Shown here in pieces: positions 23,901 through 36,472 of a stretch of DNA of 64,000 nt (its first letter is position 1; each line of letters starts with the position of its first letter). The stretch comes from Asterella californica. Its lineage: Eukaryota; Streptophyta; Marchantiopsida; Marchantiales; Aytoniaceae. The notes under the pieces are model-generated. The model ran no database searches and was not told where the DNA came from. It worked only from the letters and a program-made list of their open reading frames with translations. The DNA is taken from contig JAYKYS010000001.1 of assembly GCA_036924285.1 (NCBI GenBank), forward strand, positions 45,011,501 to 45,075,500. Reading direction: 5' to 3'. A program made the translations under genes and the position numbers.

Positions 23901-26900
23901 AGAACTCCGAGTTGATATGATTTTAGGTTTTTTGGTTGTGAACCTAGTCTAAGGCTTCGCCAGATCTCATCTCGTACAGGAAGTCCTCTTCTCTGTCTTA
24001 GAGAGATTTCTTCGTCGTTGTGAGACTGATCTTATCAGTGATCACTACGATAGTATGGATTAGCCGACACTTGGATTTATTGGTCTGCAGGTTTTAAGGA
24101 AGGTAGATATGATTCGCAAGAATGCTGTGGAAAGTGTGCAAGCCGAGAGAAACATCCTCATATCAGCCAGGAATCCTTTTGTGGTAACGAAGCGATAAAC
24201 TTCGACTCGTGGCTTGGAATAGTCGTGAAATTTGGCGGGATGTATTTTGACCTCGACACCTTAGCCCGCTGAAAGAATTGTTGCATACTTTGGCTTGGAC
24301 TTTCCTTGTATCTTTGCCTTGAGCTGAGTAAGTTTTGGGGTGTCTCTGACTTCCAGGTTCGTTTCTTTTACTCATTTACGTGCCGAGAGAACCTCTATTT
24401 GGTGATGGAGTATCTCAATGGTGGAGATCTTTACTCTATGTTGAGGAATATGGGGTGTCTACCCGAGCATGTCGCTCGTCAGTATATTGCTGAGTTGGTA
24501 ATTTTCTGACTATCCTATACTCGACATAGGATTTTGCATTTGACGTCTTGAAGTGTTCCGCGTGATGGGTTTACTGTCGCGTCACCTTCTATGAGTTATT
24601 TTGAGCCGATTCATAGTGCCGGAAACACCTTAGCTTAGTCCGGGGGTTGAGTAGGGTGACTTATTTACCTTCGGCCACCTCGCCTTTATCCCCAGGAGAT
24701 CTTTTCTGTCTTCCAGCTGAATTGGCTTGTGGATCGTAGGGTTTGACGGGAGCGTTTTATTCAATGCAGGTTCTGGCTCTTGAGTACCTTCATTCTTTGG
24801 GTGTTGTTCACCGGGACTTGAAACCTGATAACCTGTTGATTGCCCACGACGGCCACATTAAGGTTAGATGTGTGACGTTTGTCCTTCACGGTTGGAGTCT
24901 TTCATGCCTGAGCCGGCGGCCACAGCGCATGAAATGTGATAGATGATTCATGAAGGCATACTGGCCTCTCTATGAAGCTGAGTGTTTAACGTTATCTTTG
25001 CATGAACGGGTGTGTCTGATCATCATCGCTGTAACTTTCACACAGTTGACAGATTTTGGGCTTTCAAGAGTTGGACTTATCAATAGTACGGATGATCTAT
25101 CCGGGCCAGCTGCGGGTGGCATACAAGTCGAAGAGCCGTGGCAGGCTGCTGAAGAACATGCAAAGCAACGAGAAAGGAGGCAGCAACAAACAGCAGTTGG
25201 GACCCCGGACTACCTGGCTCCAGAAATTTTGCTTGGAACTGGCCATGGTTAGTGTTCCATAACCAAACATGCATTCGGAGAAGTTCAACCGAGAAACTTT
25301 ACTTGTGGATGACGTACAGAGTAGAATTGAACTGTGCATATATGCGACAGCGTCCCAGTAAATTTTGCCTTTGTTGGGTTCTTATAGGCACTACTGCCGA
25401 TTGGTGGTCCACGGGGGTTATTCTGTTCGAGTTTCTTGTTGGCATTCCACCTTTTAACGCAGAGCACCCGCAGGTCTGACCATCCATACTCTTCCTCCTG
25501 CCTAGGGTAGGGGTCTTTCGTGTCATTCAAAATTACGATGGTTCATAAGCTTTTGTCAGTTTGCTATTCAAGTAAAATTTAAAAACCAGGTTCTTGAGGG
25601 AGCAACTTTCAGGTACCGACTGGCTCTGTTAAGCAGTTTGCACATATGAACGTGCAGTAGTGTGCAATAGTTTAATTAGTGGATAGTTCGTTTAGCTTGA
25701 CCTTCGATTGACATTCTGACCGGAAGTTCCGGACTTGTACGGTCTTGAATCTTCTCGTTAATTTCTCATACTTCGTAGTTGAATTGCCAGGTTATTTTTG
25801 ACAATATACTCAATCGGAAAATACCTTGGCCCAACGGCCCCGAAGAAGTGTCTTATGAGGCTCAAGATCTTATTGACAGGTGTGTTCATGTGCTTCAGTT
25901 CTACCCTGTGACTGGGCTTCGAACTTTCTTCCTAATACTCAAGAACGACTTTGATCATGAGCTGGCTCTGCGTCTAGTGTCTCTACACCAGCCGATACAT
26001 GAAGACGTTCCTCTTTCATATCCTTATATGTGGCTTCCTTTTACGGGAATACTGTTAAGGGCCTGTACTTAATCTTCGTTCAGCTTCCACTGAACTGACT
26101 GCCACAACTATCTCGGGCGTGTGCAGACTGCTGACGGAGGATCCACATGAGCGCCTTGGAGCGAAAGGTGCTGCTGAGGTCAGTCGTTGTTAGAGGTTTC
26201 ATCTGTGTTAAATTAAATGCTTGTTACCCAGATGGTTTTGATGGGAGTAAATTTTATATTGCGTGGTAGCTTGTGCGTAGTTGGTTGGTAAAGCCGTTTC
26301 CCCAACAGCGGCCATAGAATTTCCGCTAATGCCGGACGTGGCGTAGAAATTTTGCTCCAGCCCTTTTTTCCGGCATTGTGCATCTTAAGTTCTTGGGGAA
26401 ACGTGTTGACTGAAATCTCGAGCAGAACGGAATTGTGTCTATGATTCGTATGTATGTCGAAGTTGGACACGTTTAAACTTTGGTTTCGGATGCAGGTCAA
26501 AGATCATCCTTTCTTCAAGGACATCAATTGGGATACTTTGGCTCGACAAAAAGCAGCCTTTGTTCCAAGTCCCGACACCGCGCATGACACGAGTTATTTT
26601 ATAACACGATCGACCTGGAATCAGTCAGATTCACGTGTTTTCCCAGAGAATGATATGGGAGATTCTTCTGATTTGGATAGCAGTAGTAGTAGTGGAAGCA
26701 ACAGTTCTATGGATGCGAGGCGGGAGGAAGGGGTGAGTTTACACCGACGTACTATTCTAGAGCTAGCACCGACACATGGCTACACTCTGTCGCAATTGTG
26801 CAGTCATCAGTTTTCACTGCATGTGAATCGTGCTTCATTGACAGCGACGATGTATTGGGAAACGATTCTTTGCGCGGCTGCGTGACTTGTTCTGAGCCAA

Positions 26901-27284
26901 AGTTAGTTCATATAGTTTTCGTGGCAAGTTTAGTATTGTTACATCTATCTTTTTTTGTGTTTGAGTTTGCTTAAAGGGCTAACCAAAACCGTTTACCGCA
27001 GGAAGACGAATGTCGCGAAATGCCACCGTTCGACTCCCATATCCAGTTTGCCTTCAGCAATTTTTCCTTCAAGGTCCTATCCATTGCTTCCACCTGATTC
27101 CGTTTACTGTTGTGGCTTGCAGTGGATTCGCATCAGGAGCTGCGGTCAACCGTTTGCTTCAGTAGGCGTGCAGTGTACTCACTGATTGCTTGTTTATACT
27201 GTGCAGAATTTATCACAGCTTGCATCTATCAACTATGATATACTTGTTCAAACCGAAAGGAGTTCTCCGAAGGGCCCAAGTTGA
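17996..27284 (+). CDS. IRE: IRE-like AGC protein kinase (INCOMPLETE ROOT HAIR ELONGATION family)
   Basis: A Ser/Thr kinase of the plant IRE/IREH group, related to animal MAST kinases and linked in Arabidopsis to root-hair tip growth. Exons by phase and GT-AG: 17996-18026, 19832-19935, 20108-20296, 21231-22721, 23119-23291, 23641-23893, 24091-24183, 24357-24497, 24770-24862, 25046-25247, 25388-25473, 25791-25879, 26127-26178, 26496-26732, 27002-27073, 27207-27284; they sum to 3,384 nt, 1,127 aa. The N-terminal IRE domain has [31 protein letters not shown] and [22 protein letters not shown]2HC finger (CRIC...H-x3-C) is near residue 434. The kinase spans about 715-1,040: [17 protein letters not shown] (about 839), DFG (about 860), [10 protein letters not shown] hydrophobic motif FSNFSF is near 1,096. 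All catalytic residues are present. Arabidopsis IRE is of similar length. Exon 1 is the least certain: it was chosen because it ends in phase 1 as exon 2 requires. Confidence 0.93.
18463..18486. repeat. (ATC)n trinucleotide microsatellite in intron 1
   Basis: About seven ATC/CAT units in the first intron of the kinase gene. Confidence 0.8.
25046..25247 (+). other. IRE-like kinase exon encoding activation segment with extended DFG-APE insert
   Basis: This exon begins [10 protein letters not shown] and ends [13 protein letters not shown]. Between the DFG and the GTPDYLAPE there are about 40 residues, including an acidic/Gln-rich stretch ([20 protein letters not shown]). An expanded activation loop is typical of IRE/MAST-type AGC kinases and separates them from ordinary AGC members. 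The phase-1 donor at 25,248 joins to 25,388 to rebuild the Gly codon. Confidence 0.85.
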
Positions 27285-29834
27285 ATGTGGCTGCTGGATC
27301 AATATTGTTCGTTTTTGGGGTCCTTGGTGTCGATCCGAGGATGGCCGTTGAATGGAGCAACTTGGGCACCAGACACATGGTCAATCGTGTGGGTCGCCTT
27401 TTGGATCAATTGTACTATATGTAATATGTAACCCAATTATTGAAGTAATTTTTACTTGTCACTCTTGATTACGTTAGTCGTAAGTCACTTGAACCAGTAA
27501 TCGATCTTGTCAAGCTCACTGAAATGTTCGGAACTAGTTTGTGCTCTGCTTGTTTCTCCTTGACTTGATAATGAGACCTGGAATCATCGGTTGGACCCGT
27601 ACGTTTCATGCTCAACCTCTCTGGCCTAGGAGCTTCACCAAATCGTATCTGTCGATTATTTGAGAGTGCCCAGATCCCATGGTTGACACTGGAGGCAGGT
27701 GGGATCAGAAGACCTTGTGTTCGTTCAGTTTCTCGGTTTAGAGCCACTTTGGGGGGGAGATGCCGCCAGATGTATCATGTGTTACTCGAGTTTAGATTGG
27801 TAGGTCTGTTCGTGATCACGTAGGAAGGTGTGACTTTCGCACACCGTGGACTCTTGTTTGTGGTTGCTACATGGCCATGTAGTAACCCTTTAAAACAGCC
27901 CGAGTGTGGGCTTTACTTCATAGTATGGTTTAGTTTGAAGGAGTGTATGGTTCCTCCATTAATTAACTTCTAAGTGGAGGAGCACTCTTATCTGAGCTGA
28001 GGAAGTAACTGTAAGTTTCATGGAGCAAAGTCGGTGTACTTGTTTTCTGCGCATCTTCCCCTTCTTGTTTCTTGCTGTGTCCTTCAAAACAAACAAGTCT
28101 TTTCGTCCGCTTTGTTGTGGATTCTGTATGGCCAGGCTGCTAGAAATATAGATCGGAGGACAGCTTGAAGTCCATTTTGGGCTTAAAGCTTCGTTAACGT
28201 CTTGTAAACGTTTGAGACGTAGTCTTAGTTCGTATCAAGTTTTCCTATTAGGTCAATTAGATCGGTTTGTAATATCAGAGCAATAGCAGAGTACATGCGT
28301 AATTCCCCTAGGATCTGTGGACGCGGAGGCGATCACTGTCTAGCAGAAACATTAAAGAACGTTTTCCTACTCCAGTAGCAGAGAGAATAAGCGGATTGTT
28401 CTACGTGCGCACGAGGAAGACGTTTTGAGGTCCAGTTTTGCATTACACTAACACCACAACATTCGCCTGTCAAGAGAAACCTCTTCGACTATTTCTATCT
28501 CTGGAAAGTTAAAAATATCCAAACTCCGGCTATTTCGCAAACTCCAGGTAGCCTCTTAACGACCAACATTAACAGAACTAGTCATGCTCCGTACTCTTGA
28601 CAAGCCAATTGAACAGATTCCTCTCACAAGCCGATTTTCCTTAATATTTTTCAACCCGCAATTCTACATCATTTCCCCAATAGAAATCTTGGACATCATC
28701 CTCATATCAAACCTTCACATCCTAATGGAGTGCTGAATTTAGTTTCAACCTTGGTGTGGGGATAAAAGTTCGGAAAGGATATTCCTTTTTCCTCTTTACT
28801 TTGTTCCCGATGTTCGACAAAAATTGCTATAGTTGCTATAGTGCTATAGTCTGCATTTCTATTTTTCTGTTAAGTTCGGGGACATTTGACGGCAAACTCC
28901 CAGTCTTTGTGCAGTGGTAAATCAGTGAGCTTGGCAAAGATATAGCAAAAAGTCAAAGCACTAATGTTATGAATAAACAATGAGCAATGAAAATAATGAG
29001 AGAACATACAAGCGAAGCTTTGTGACGGGGCATTGTCTCACCTGAAATTCGCAGTACGCAGAACAGCAGAACCCTGTGATGTATGGAAGTCTATACCATC
29101 GTTTATATAGTGATATTTAGGTGTGTAGGTTAGGGTATGTGCGAGAGAATAGGGTTTATGAGCCGCAATAATGCTTGAAAACTAATCCACAATGACGTAA
29201 ATGCCGGTTTTGAACCACCTAGGATTAGTGAATTACAGCAGAGGGCGTGGACTCAGAGATTAACGATTTAGCGCAAAATCTGTTAAGTACTGATCAACGC
29301 AGAAGTTATACGATGTCCGTAATGTAGAATGGAAGTAAGAAGCGAAGAGACGGATCTAACAAGCGGGCTTTACAGAATAGCTCCCTACCTATCCTACAGT
29401 TAACTATATCTTATGACGCTGTCTGATGCTTCTGTAAACTCCTAACGCAGGACATCCATGAAGAGAAGAAAAGACGAAGTATCGAGCACAAAGCGTCTCC
29501 TATAGTAAGAAACGATTAGGGGCCACCTGTCTATTAGGTAGTGAGAGATGGCCGAGTCGTGAAACACAGAAACTGACAGTTCACATGTATTGCACTCTGA
29601 CTCGAGTCTTCAGATTTGTTTTCTTTGTATCCCTTGGTTCACTGCCCACGCCTGGGGCATGACAAAGCACATCTGAGAAAATGGTGGCTAGCTCCAAATT
29701 ATTAGAGGCCGTGCACTAATTTCGAATTCAAGCAACATTGCAAAAGATCTATCGCTTTCACTTGATACCTTTCGTCACTTGACCTCCAGGTTTCGGTAGC
29801 ATGTAACCTTCTACCAGATTCCGGAAACCTGGTC
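27285..29834. other. Intergenic: 3' UTR of the kinase gene and convergent 3' region of the CCDC137-like gene
   Basis: The two flanking genes converge here. No coding frame was recognised. There is a short TGCTATAG triplication near 28,828-28,850. The sequence is not obviously transposon-derived. Confidence 0.5.
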
Positions 29835-31667
29835 CTATAACTCAGGAACTGCAATTGCTAGGTCTAAAGAAGGCAATTTTTGTCCAGGCCTCTCGGACCA
29901 ATTCTTCCGCTGTCGATAAGCCTCTATAGCTTGCAGTCTTAGTCTTTCACGTAATAACGTTTGGTCTCCATCAGCCTTTTCTTTCTCCTTTATCTGCGCA
30001 TATGAAACGACTCTTGATCAGTCCACCAATGCATGGTTTGCATCCGGCAGATGTGCTTAGAGGGCAGAACAAGTGTGGGTTAAGTAAACAGAGCCCTGAC
30101 TTTTCAACAATTGTTCAAAGAAAGGAAGACTAAAACAAACCGCCGACATGCCTACCTTACAAGGAAACTATAACAATCGATTCCGCTACAAAGAGGATAC
30201 CTTGTCTGATGCATAAAAGCTAGCGGTTTCGTGCAATCATTCGTATGCAAGATAACATTGTCAACAGAAACCGGACTGCCAAGCCATGGTAGACGAATAC
30301 TCCAAGTTGAACAAGCAATCCTGAAAGATGACATACCGCAGATGCTTTCTTGGGAAACGATAATTTAGGAGGAGCCTGTACTACGTCTCCGAACTCGATC
30401 CTCTCGTGCTGATGCATCTCAGGCAAACCCTCTTCATTCGGCTTCATCCCTTTCTTTCTCTTCTTCTTCTCATTCAGGTAACTGCAAAATTCGTGTCAAT
30501 GATTAATTTTCGAAATATGACACATTCTCACATTGTGCCCTGCAGTAGGGGGGTTCTTCCCATTTTAGTGAGACCTGCTGCATGTACCGAGGAGATGTTT
30601 GTGACGGAATTAACAGTCAATGACAAACATCTAACCATATTTCGCATGGAAAGCTGGTTAAACCTTATGCTTCTGCACGGTCCTCTCCTCCTTCGCATTA
30701 TCAACTTGACAAAAATGTTGGTCCAAAAATTTAGTATGTATTCTCATGTCAACGTCTCAAACCTTAACAGACCTCAGGACCCGAGAACATACCTTTTCCA
30801 CTTTTCACCAGTGCTCTTGGGCTTCACTCCTGCCTTCCTATCAAACTTAGCGTTTAGCATCTTTATCTCTGCTTCCGCTCGAGAGAGCTTGGACTTTTTA
30901 GCAGCTGGAAGATCATCTTTAGTCCCGACTTCGTTGGATTTCTCCTCGTCCAACTTTCGCTTCTTATCCTTCTTCTTTGAAGCCTGCCCTGCGGTAATCA
31001 TACTGCCGGATCATGATGGACGACTTGACCAGTTTGAGCACAAGATTCCCAAACCTTTTTCAGTACAATCTTCTCAGCTGCTTCATGCAGCAGACGGGGT
31101 GGCCCCAGCAGATCTTAAGCTCTTTACAACTCAGTTCTTTCCTCTGTGTCACAACCAATTGTGCCGTAAACCTGATGCCAAACAGAACTGAACTGCAATT
31201 ACTCGCTCATACCTTGGAATCGTCTTTTCCTTTCCGCATGTGCGCATTTGGATCATATTTCTCACCTGAAGTCAATATTACGCGACACTGAAGTATTAAA
31301 ACGAGCGCTCCATCGTCGATTTATGGGGACGAGCATAATGACATGTGCAGATATGATCGTCGAAGCAGCAAGAAGTTCAACGGGGCAATCGGGAAGTACC
31401 AGAAGCCACTGCGGCTTTGAGGTTCATGATCCGCCGAAGCTTGGCAGGTACGGCCATGATATCTCTACCAACTGGGGGAGGTGCAAGCTCACTAGCCCCG
31501 CTGTAAGCATCCTTAAATTCGACGTCACTTTTCTTCTTCGTTCGTTGACCTTTCGGCAATTGTCCTCCTCTTCCTGCACCTCCTCCTCCTCTCGTCGAAG
31601 CCCCTCCTCTACCTCCTCTTCCTCCGCTCCCTCCTCTTTTCCGCTTATCATCACCCTGAACCCCCAT
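29835..31667 (-). CDS. CCDC137-like nuclear coiled-coil protein
   Basis: Five exons on the minus strand, with phases that all agree: 31400-31667, 31213-31265, 30793-30983, 30337-30481, 29835-29993; total 816 nt, 271 aa. The start is the ATG at 31,665-31,667, followed by a Gly/Arg/Lys-rich head (RGGSGGRGGRGG) and LRRIMNLKAAV. A highly basic middle (KKKDKKRKLDEEK) should act as a nuclear or nucleolar signal. The hallmark block is ERIEFGDVVQAPPKLSFPKK, close to the FG(D/E)VV-x2-PP-x-L motif of CCDC137 proteins. The tail LRLQAIEAYRQRKNW...RPGQKLP is also typical. In animals CCDC137 is nucleolar; its role in plants is not defined. No stops or missing blocks. Upstream sequence to about 32.2 kb is the likely promoter. 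Confidence 0.8.
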
Positions 31668-32439
31668 GGCTTCTCAGATTCCTAATGTCCTAACACTTCA
31701 CACACTAGGCCTGCATTCATAAATAACGCGTTCAACTTGTCTGCAGACAGCACAATCCCCAGCCTTCTCTGCAATCTGCTTGCGGGAAAGCCATCCCGGC
31801 TCCTTCGAACACTATTGCAATGACCTCGTCCGACGGTTACCATCATGGCGCATAAATCCGACGAGAACGAAGAAAGGCCCTTTCTGTGCGATGATCAAAA
31901 CTCCAATTTCCCTCCTTCATGTCAAGCAGAAATCCCCGCGAGGCTCCTGCGGATAACCTATTTTGAAGCAAACCATAAACCCTGAACCGGTTTCAGAGCG
32001 TTCGAGTCTCAAATTCAGACTCCTTCAATTTGCTTCGTCCAAGTTCCCTGTACACGATACGTTGCTCGTCGCTCGCCCGCTCTCAGCACTCTACCTGCAC
32101 TGATACAGTACAGTCTGCTAGAGCTAGAAGGAAGGGCTTACTAAACCCTAACTCCAAGCGAAGACTGTTACCTACCACGATGAGGACGGATGGTGGAAAG
32201 GTGGGTCCTTATGGAAACAGCGTAGAGTTGGTGCCCCCGGGGAACACCTATTTCAGCTATTTACTATTAATATTTTAGAAATGTGTCTAGGAAAAATAAC
32301 CATGCTCGATCAACTTCAGGAATTATTACTCTATATATTATCAGAAATATTATAAATATTATATAGAAAATTTAGATTAAGTTTTAGTAAAAATTAAAAT
32401 TAAAAAAGCTGTTAAATATTAGTCATTTTAAGAACAACA

Positions 32440-32655
32440 TGTCAGTAGAAAGCTCATAAGTGAAATGCAAGGACACACGCTTCTGGGGGTAAAAGTGCAA
32501 GGGCCTGCTGTAAAAATGACAGTAATCCACATATTAATTTATCACTTAACTCTTCACGTAAGAAAAGTTAGGTGATACATTAATATTCAGCTTGTAGTGC
32601 TCTTCTATTTTCAAAAAATGGAAAAGAGGTAAATTAATATACATGCTCGATGAAC
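32440..32655. repeat. Copia-like short LTR relic, copy 2
   Basis: AACAACATGTCAGTAGAAAG and CTCATAAGTG near 32,440 are followed at about 32,600-32,645 by a CTCTTCTATTTTC/GAAAAGAGGTAAA hairpin. This is the same order of motifs as at 32,755-32,945 and 63,520-63,740. Confidence 0.4.
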
Positions 32656-32754
32656 TTCTGGAGTCTCTTTTGCTCCCTTAATGATATAGAAAAAATATAT
32701 GTTATATATAATAAATATATAAAATAATCACTATTCTTTAATTATTATATATTA

Positions 32755-32950
32755 GTTGGACAACACATGTGGAAGGAACCAGACTTAACCCATAAGTGCA
32801 AAAGTTTGAAACGACCCTTGGGAGATATAAGTACGACAACTTGCTCATCTCAAATAATCCTTCTGAACGAAAAGGTTAGGTAATAGTTTAAATCACTTGT
32901 GCATATTCTTCTCTTCCTAACTCTTGAAGAGATAAAATATACATGGTGCT
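32755..32950. repeat. Copia-like short LTR relic, copy 3
   Basis: It begins AGTTGGACAACACATGTGG, then CCAGACTTAACCCATAAG, and ends with GCATATTCTTCTCTTC paired with GAAGAGATAAAATATAC at 32,905-32,945. The TTGGACAA...CCCATAA opening resembles plant Ty1/copia LTR starts. It is probably a tandem neighbour of copy 2 about 315 bases to the left. Confidence 0.45.
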
Positions 32951-33049
32951 CTTGAGTAAATTACTCGTCGTTGATCTCAGAAAAGATGATTTTTTTTAAT
33001 TATTTTTAAGAAAACGGTCGCAGTGGGTCGGTTTGTGAATTTTATTCCA

Positions 33050-33449
33050 TGTTAACAGAGCCACCCATTACAATCGATCGGTCCGCACCCACCGCAGGTA
33101 CCCAGTCTCGTGGGATCTTGCGTAGCCAGGGTCTAGACCTCACTCTTGCACTCTCTCTCTATTCTATCCTCGTCTTCACCCTATTGCGCGTCTTGTGCAC
33201 GATGCTCTCTTCCGTCATTGCCATCCATAGCGGAGCCCTCTCGTCGTCTTTTTCGACCTTTGCTCTTGCGGATCATCTTCACGCGCTCTTGATCGTTCTT
33301 GCATATGCTCCCTTCTTTGTCATTGTTTTTCGGCTCGGTCCTCGAGTGCTCCTTCGCAATAGTCACATCGTTGAGATTGTTTCTGACACATCTCATGTAG
33401 ATGTGCTTGCCAGGCAGAGCGAGGTCAGAGCTCTTCCGATCCCACGAAT
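33050..33449. other. Sequence between gypsy truncation point and copia-like relics
   Basis: An open plus-strand frame (33,049-33,474) and an opposing minus frame are present, but neither resembles a known protein. It is probably transposon-derived flank. Confidence 0.35.
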
Positions 33450-34223
33450 CGACTTCAAGTCCAAAGGTACATGAGGAACAGTGAAGATAACCATCGGAGC
33501 TATCACACTACGATCCACACAACCAATCTCTTCAGCTGAGAAAGAAAATGCCTTACCATGGCTAGCTATCATCTGCTCAAAAGCTCGTTTCTCCATTTCA
33601 GTCAAGAAGCCACCCCCTCCTATCTAGAGTTGCTCGAGTGTCTCTTGAGTAAACTTGTGTCTTATCTGTTTAGGATCTCTCAGTACAGGCTCAGTGGCCG
33701 CTAACTCCATCTGCTGTCATGAATCAACAAGTAACTGGGTCGTCATTGGTTTCACCTTCTTCGCTACAGTTTTGTATTTGGTGTGAACCTCTGCTTCTTC
33801 ACGAGAGCCACACCAGCAGATTGCATCCTTCCATCCACTCTCTAGCCTCGGATGAGGACGAGATTGTAAGCACGAGACAACCTCCTTATAGACTTTACGA
33901 GAGTGGATGAGGATCACCACCTTTCCTCCCATCTGCTCCATCAATCTATCTACATCATCCAGCCAACGAACAAAAGACTGTACACCTACAAACTCCTCGT
34001 AAACACCAGAAATCATCTCATCTTCACTCAGAACTCTTGTACAGCACAGATTTTCTGCATACTTCTCCATCCGCCTTCTACTCTTCTCAGTCAGATCCTC
34101 CGCTCGCGTGAACTCACTCCAATCATCAGAACTGAAAGTCATCAAACCAGATTTCCAATTATGTATAGTGTAGTTGTTCTCAGAATCTTGAGCAACCTCT
34201 TCATCAGTCTCCTGTGATCCCAC
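33393..34223 (-). pseudogene. Gypsy linker between protease and RT
   Basis: Two open pieces: 33,717-34,223, charged with many Glu/Lys; and 33,393-33,605, which ends EEIGCVDRSVIAPMVIFTVP then HVPLDLK, the usual sequence just before the gypsy RT. After about 33,450 the match ends abruptly, marking the truncation point. Confidence 0.65.
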
Positions 34224-34243
34224 AGGCTGGGATCACAGGAGAC
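34207..34243. repeat. Perfect 16-bp inverted repeat
   Basis: GTCTCCTGTGATCCCA (34,207-34,222) and its exact reverse complement (34,228-34,243) flank a 5-base loop. It sits at the junction between the protease and linker frames of the gypsy element. Confidence 0.95.
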
Positions 34244-34292
34244 TCAAGCGGGATCATTATAACAGTAGATCCATCACTCTTGTTATCTCGTC

Positions 34293-34952
34293 CTACAAGA
34301 GTGGTTTCTGAAAACCCTTATTCCTACAGATAGGAGAATCTCTCAAAGTCTGTCTGTTTCGTTCGTGGTTAGTACGAACAGTCAAAAACTGAACAGAACG
34401 TCTGTCATCTGGACTACGGATCCTAGCATAGTGAGATCCGTCATCCATCACCTTTGTCTCCATTCGAACTGCAGTGATATAAGGTTGATCAAGAATCACA
34501 GGATATGAAGCAGAAGACTGCACGAAGAAGTGCTGATCTACCTTCACATCATCCAGCTTCACTCTCACGTTGGGACAAGCGCCGTATAACTCACCCTTCT
34601 GGTTGTTTGCAGCTCGTAGCACCCAACCATAGTTCAGTTTGATAGGCCACTGACCTCTCTCATACACTTCCCGTGACATGATGTTGATCTCTGAACCGTG
34701 ATCAACCAAAGCAGCAACAGGTTCAAGACTTCCAAGACGAACTTGTGTAGCAGTCGTAGCACGAGCCCAGTGTCTTTTTCTGAAGTTGCTATCGGTAGTT
34801 GGACTCTCGTCGCTAGCTTCTTCATCTTCAAATTCAACAGTGTTGGTACCAGCAACCAACGCTTCTTGCTGGTACTCTGTATCATCAGTCTCCTGAAAAT
34901 GCACCTTTCCGAACTCTACATCATTCATAGAAGCTCCTACCACATCAATCAT
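34293..34952 (-). pseudogene. Gypsy aspartic protease region
   Basis: 219 codons open. The pepsin-like retroviral protease core is ALVDHGSEINIMSREVYE, where the catalytic D-(T/S)-G triplet is D-H-G. The flap and C-terminal half follow (LRAANNQKGELYGACPNVRV, FVQSSASYPVILDQPYI). The open frame is intact across the whole fold, which suggests D-H-G is the family's own variant rather than a late mutation. That point is an inference. Confidence 0.8.
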
Positions 34953-35131
34953 TTAACTTTCTACTTGCTCGGACATCACCTGTCTCTTCCGCTTGATGAT
35001 ATCAATGATCAGCTCGTGAAACTCCCTCTTCGCAATACTAAGAACTTCTCGAAGAGAAAACTTGATTCACGCGTCAAGTATTCTCTGCTCCAAGATGCTC
35101 TTGAGATCAGTTGAAGTCTCGATATCAGTCG

Positions 35132-36205
35132 TCAACTTATAAGCCGGTCCCTTCTCCTTCTCTTGGGCAGTAAACCGTCTACCAGCAGTCGTTGGCTCTT
35201 GCTGGGATCTCTGCACGTCCTCCATCGGACCTGGTGCAAGTGGAGGAGCTGTAGAAGTAGACGGGATGTCCTCAGGAAGAGCCGCTCGTCTCCTTGTGAC
35301 CCTCCGTCTATCTCCAGTCTCCTCTGGAACTCCAATATCAAGTTCAGAGGCCTCTCGCCGCCTCTTTTCCTCCACAGAAGCATCCTGCCAGTGAACGTGT
35401 CTATCCACGTCCAAAATGCTTTGATAGACGGAGCGTCAACAGGATCTCTCCACCCTGTGACCTTACGTACAGTCTCTACTCCTCTCTTCAATGTTTCAGA
35501 AGGAACGGGAGCAATACTCTTCTCAGCAGTCCTATCTAGCAACGTAGGACTAGAAGAAACCTCAATATGTCCAGCATATACATCAGGATTCACCGGCGGT
35601 GTCATTAATGCATTTACAGTCACAGCCGCAGTAATCTGAGGTAGACTTCTCATACCTCTTCGTCCAAAGTGCGTGTTCAGCGGCTCTCCAGTCAAAGAAA
35701 GGTGCAGCCTACCGTTCTGATAGCGAATCACATCATCCCGTAAAGCAGCCGTAAGCTCCTGACAATCCTCTCGAAAATGATCAGGACTGTCACACCAGAT
35801 ACATCTACGTACAGGAGCACCTCCTGGACGTGCAGCAGCAGGCGTTGGTGGCTGCTCTCTCTGCAGGCTAGCTAGCTCCACCTTCAGTTCTCGCATCTGA
35901 CGAATCAGATCTTCGATCTGGTTCTGCTGTCCATGGTTCTCTGCAGGTCTCTGAACCGGTGCCCTTTGTGCAGGAACTGGCACCACTGGTATCAAAGGTA
36001 CTACAGCCGGTACAACAGGTCTAGGAGCTGGAGCCGGAGGTTGCTGTACTTGAGGAGCAGTGCGAGATTGAGCGGTCACTTCTGCAAGCGGACGTCCTCC
36101 CACAGCCACTCTTCCCATCCTCAGCCTCGTTAGTACGGCAACAACATCCTCGACTCTTCTCCAATCAGTAGTAACTCCTCCTTCAGCAGATCGATCGGCC
36201 AACAT
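35132..36205 (-). pseudogene. Gypsy gag, C-terminal part with CCHC zinc knuckle
   Basis: 357-codon open frame. A Pro/Val/Ala-rich linker is followed by a zinc knuckle CIWCDSPDHFREDC that fits C-x2-C-x4-H-x4-C exactly (about 35,790-35,830), and then a LHLSLTGEPLNTHFGRRGM segment. In gypsy elements this knuckle binds the RNA genome. The last 100 codons lose protein-like character because the true frame moves to 35,067-35,414. Confidence 0.8.
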
Positions 36206-36472
36206 AAAACATAACTAATATGCCGTAGCATCATCGGTAGCTTGCAAGAAAAGCTCGGTTCTCCTAGCATCTAAGGTTATCCTCTCAAGAGTTGAGAGTT
36301 ATCGGTATCTCCGATCAAACTCTCTCAACATCTCATTCAGGCTCATCATCCGACCAGGTTGCTGCTCAACCCAGTCCAGAAGTGTTCTCCTAGTAACTCT
36401 CTCTGAATCTTCTTCAAGAAACTCCTCTCGAAGAGATCGCTCAAAACTCATCCACACACCTAGATTTCGTCT

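Noticed and set aside
30406..31191. 261-codon plus-strand frame
   Set aside because: It is antisense to exons of the CCDC137-like gene, whose five exons agree in phase.
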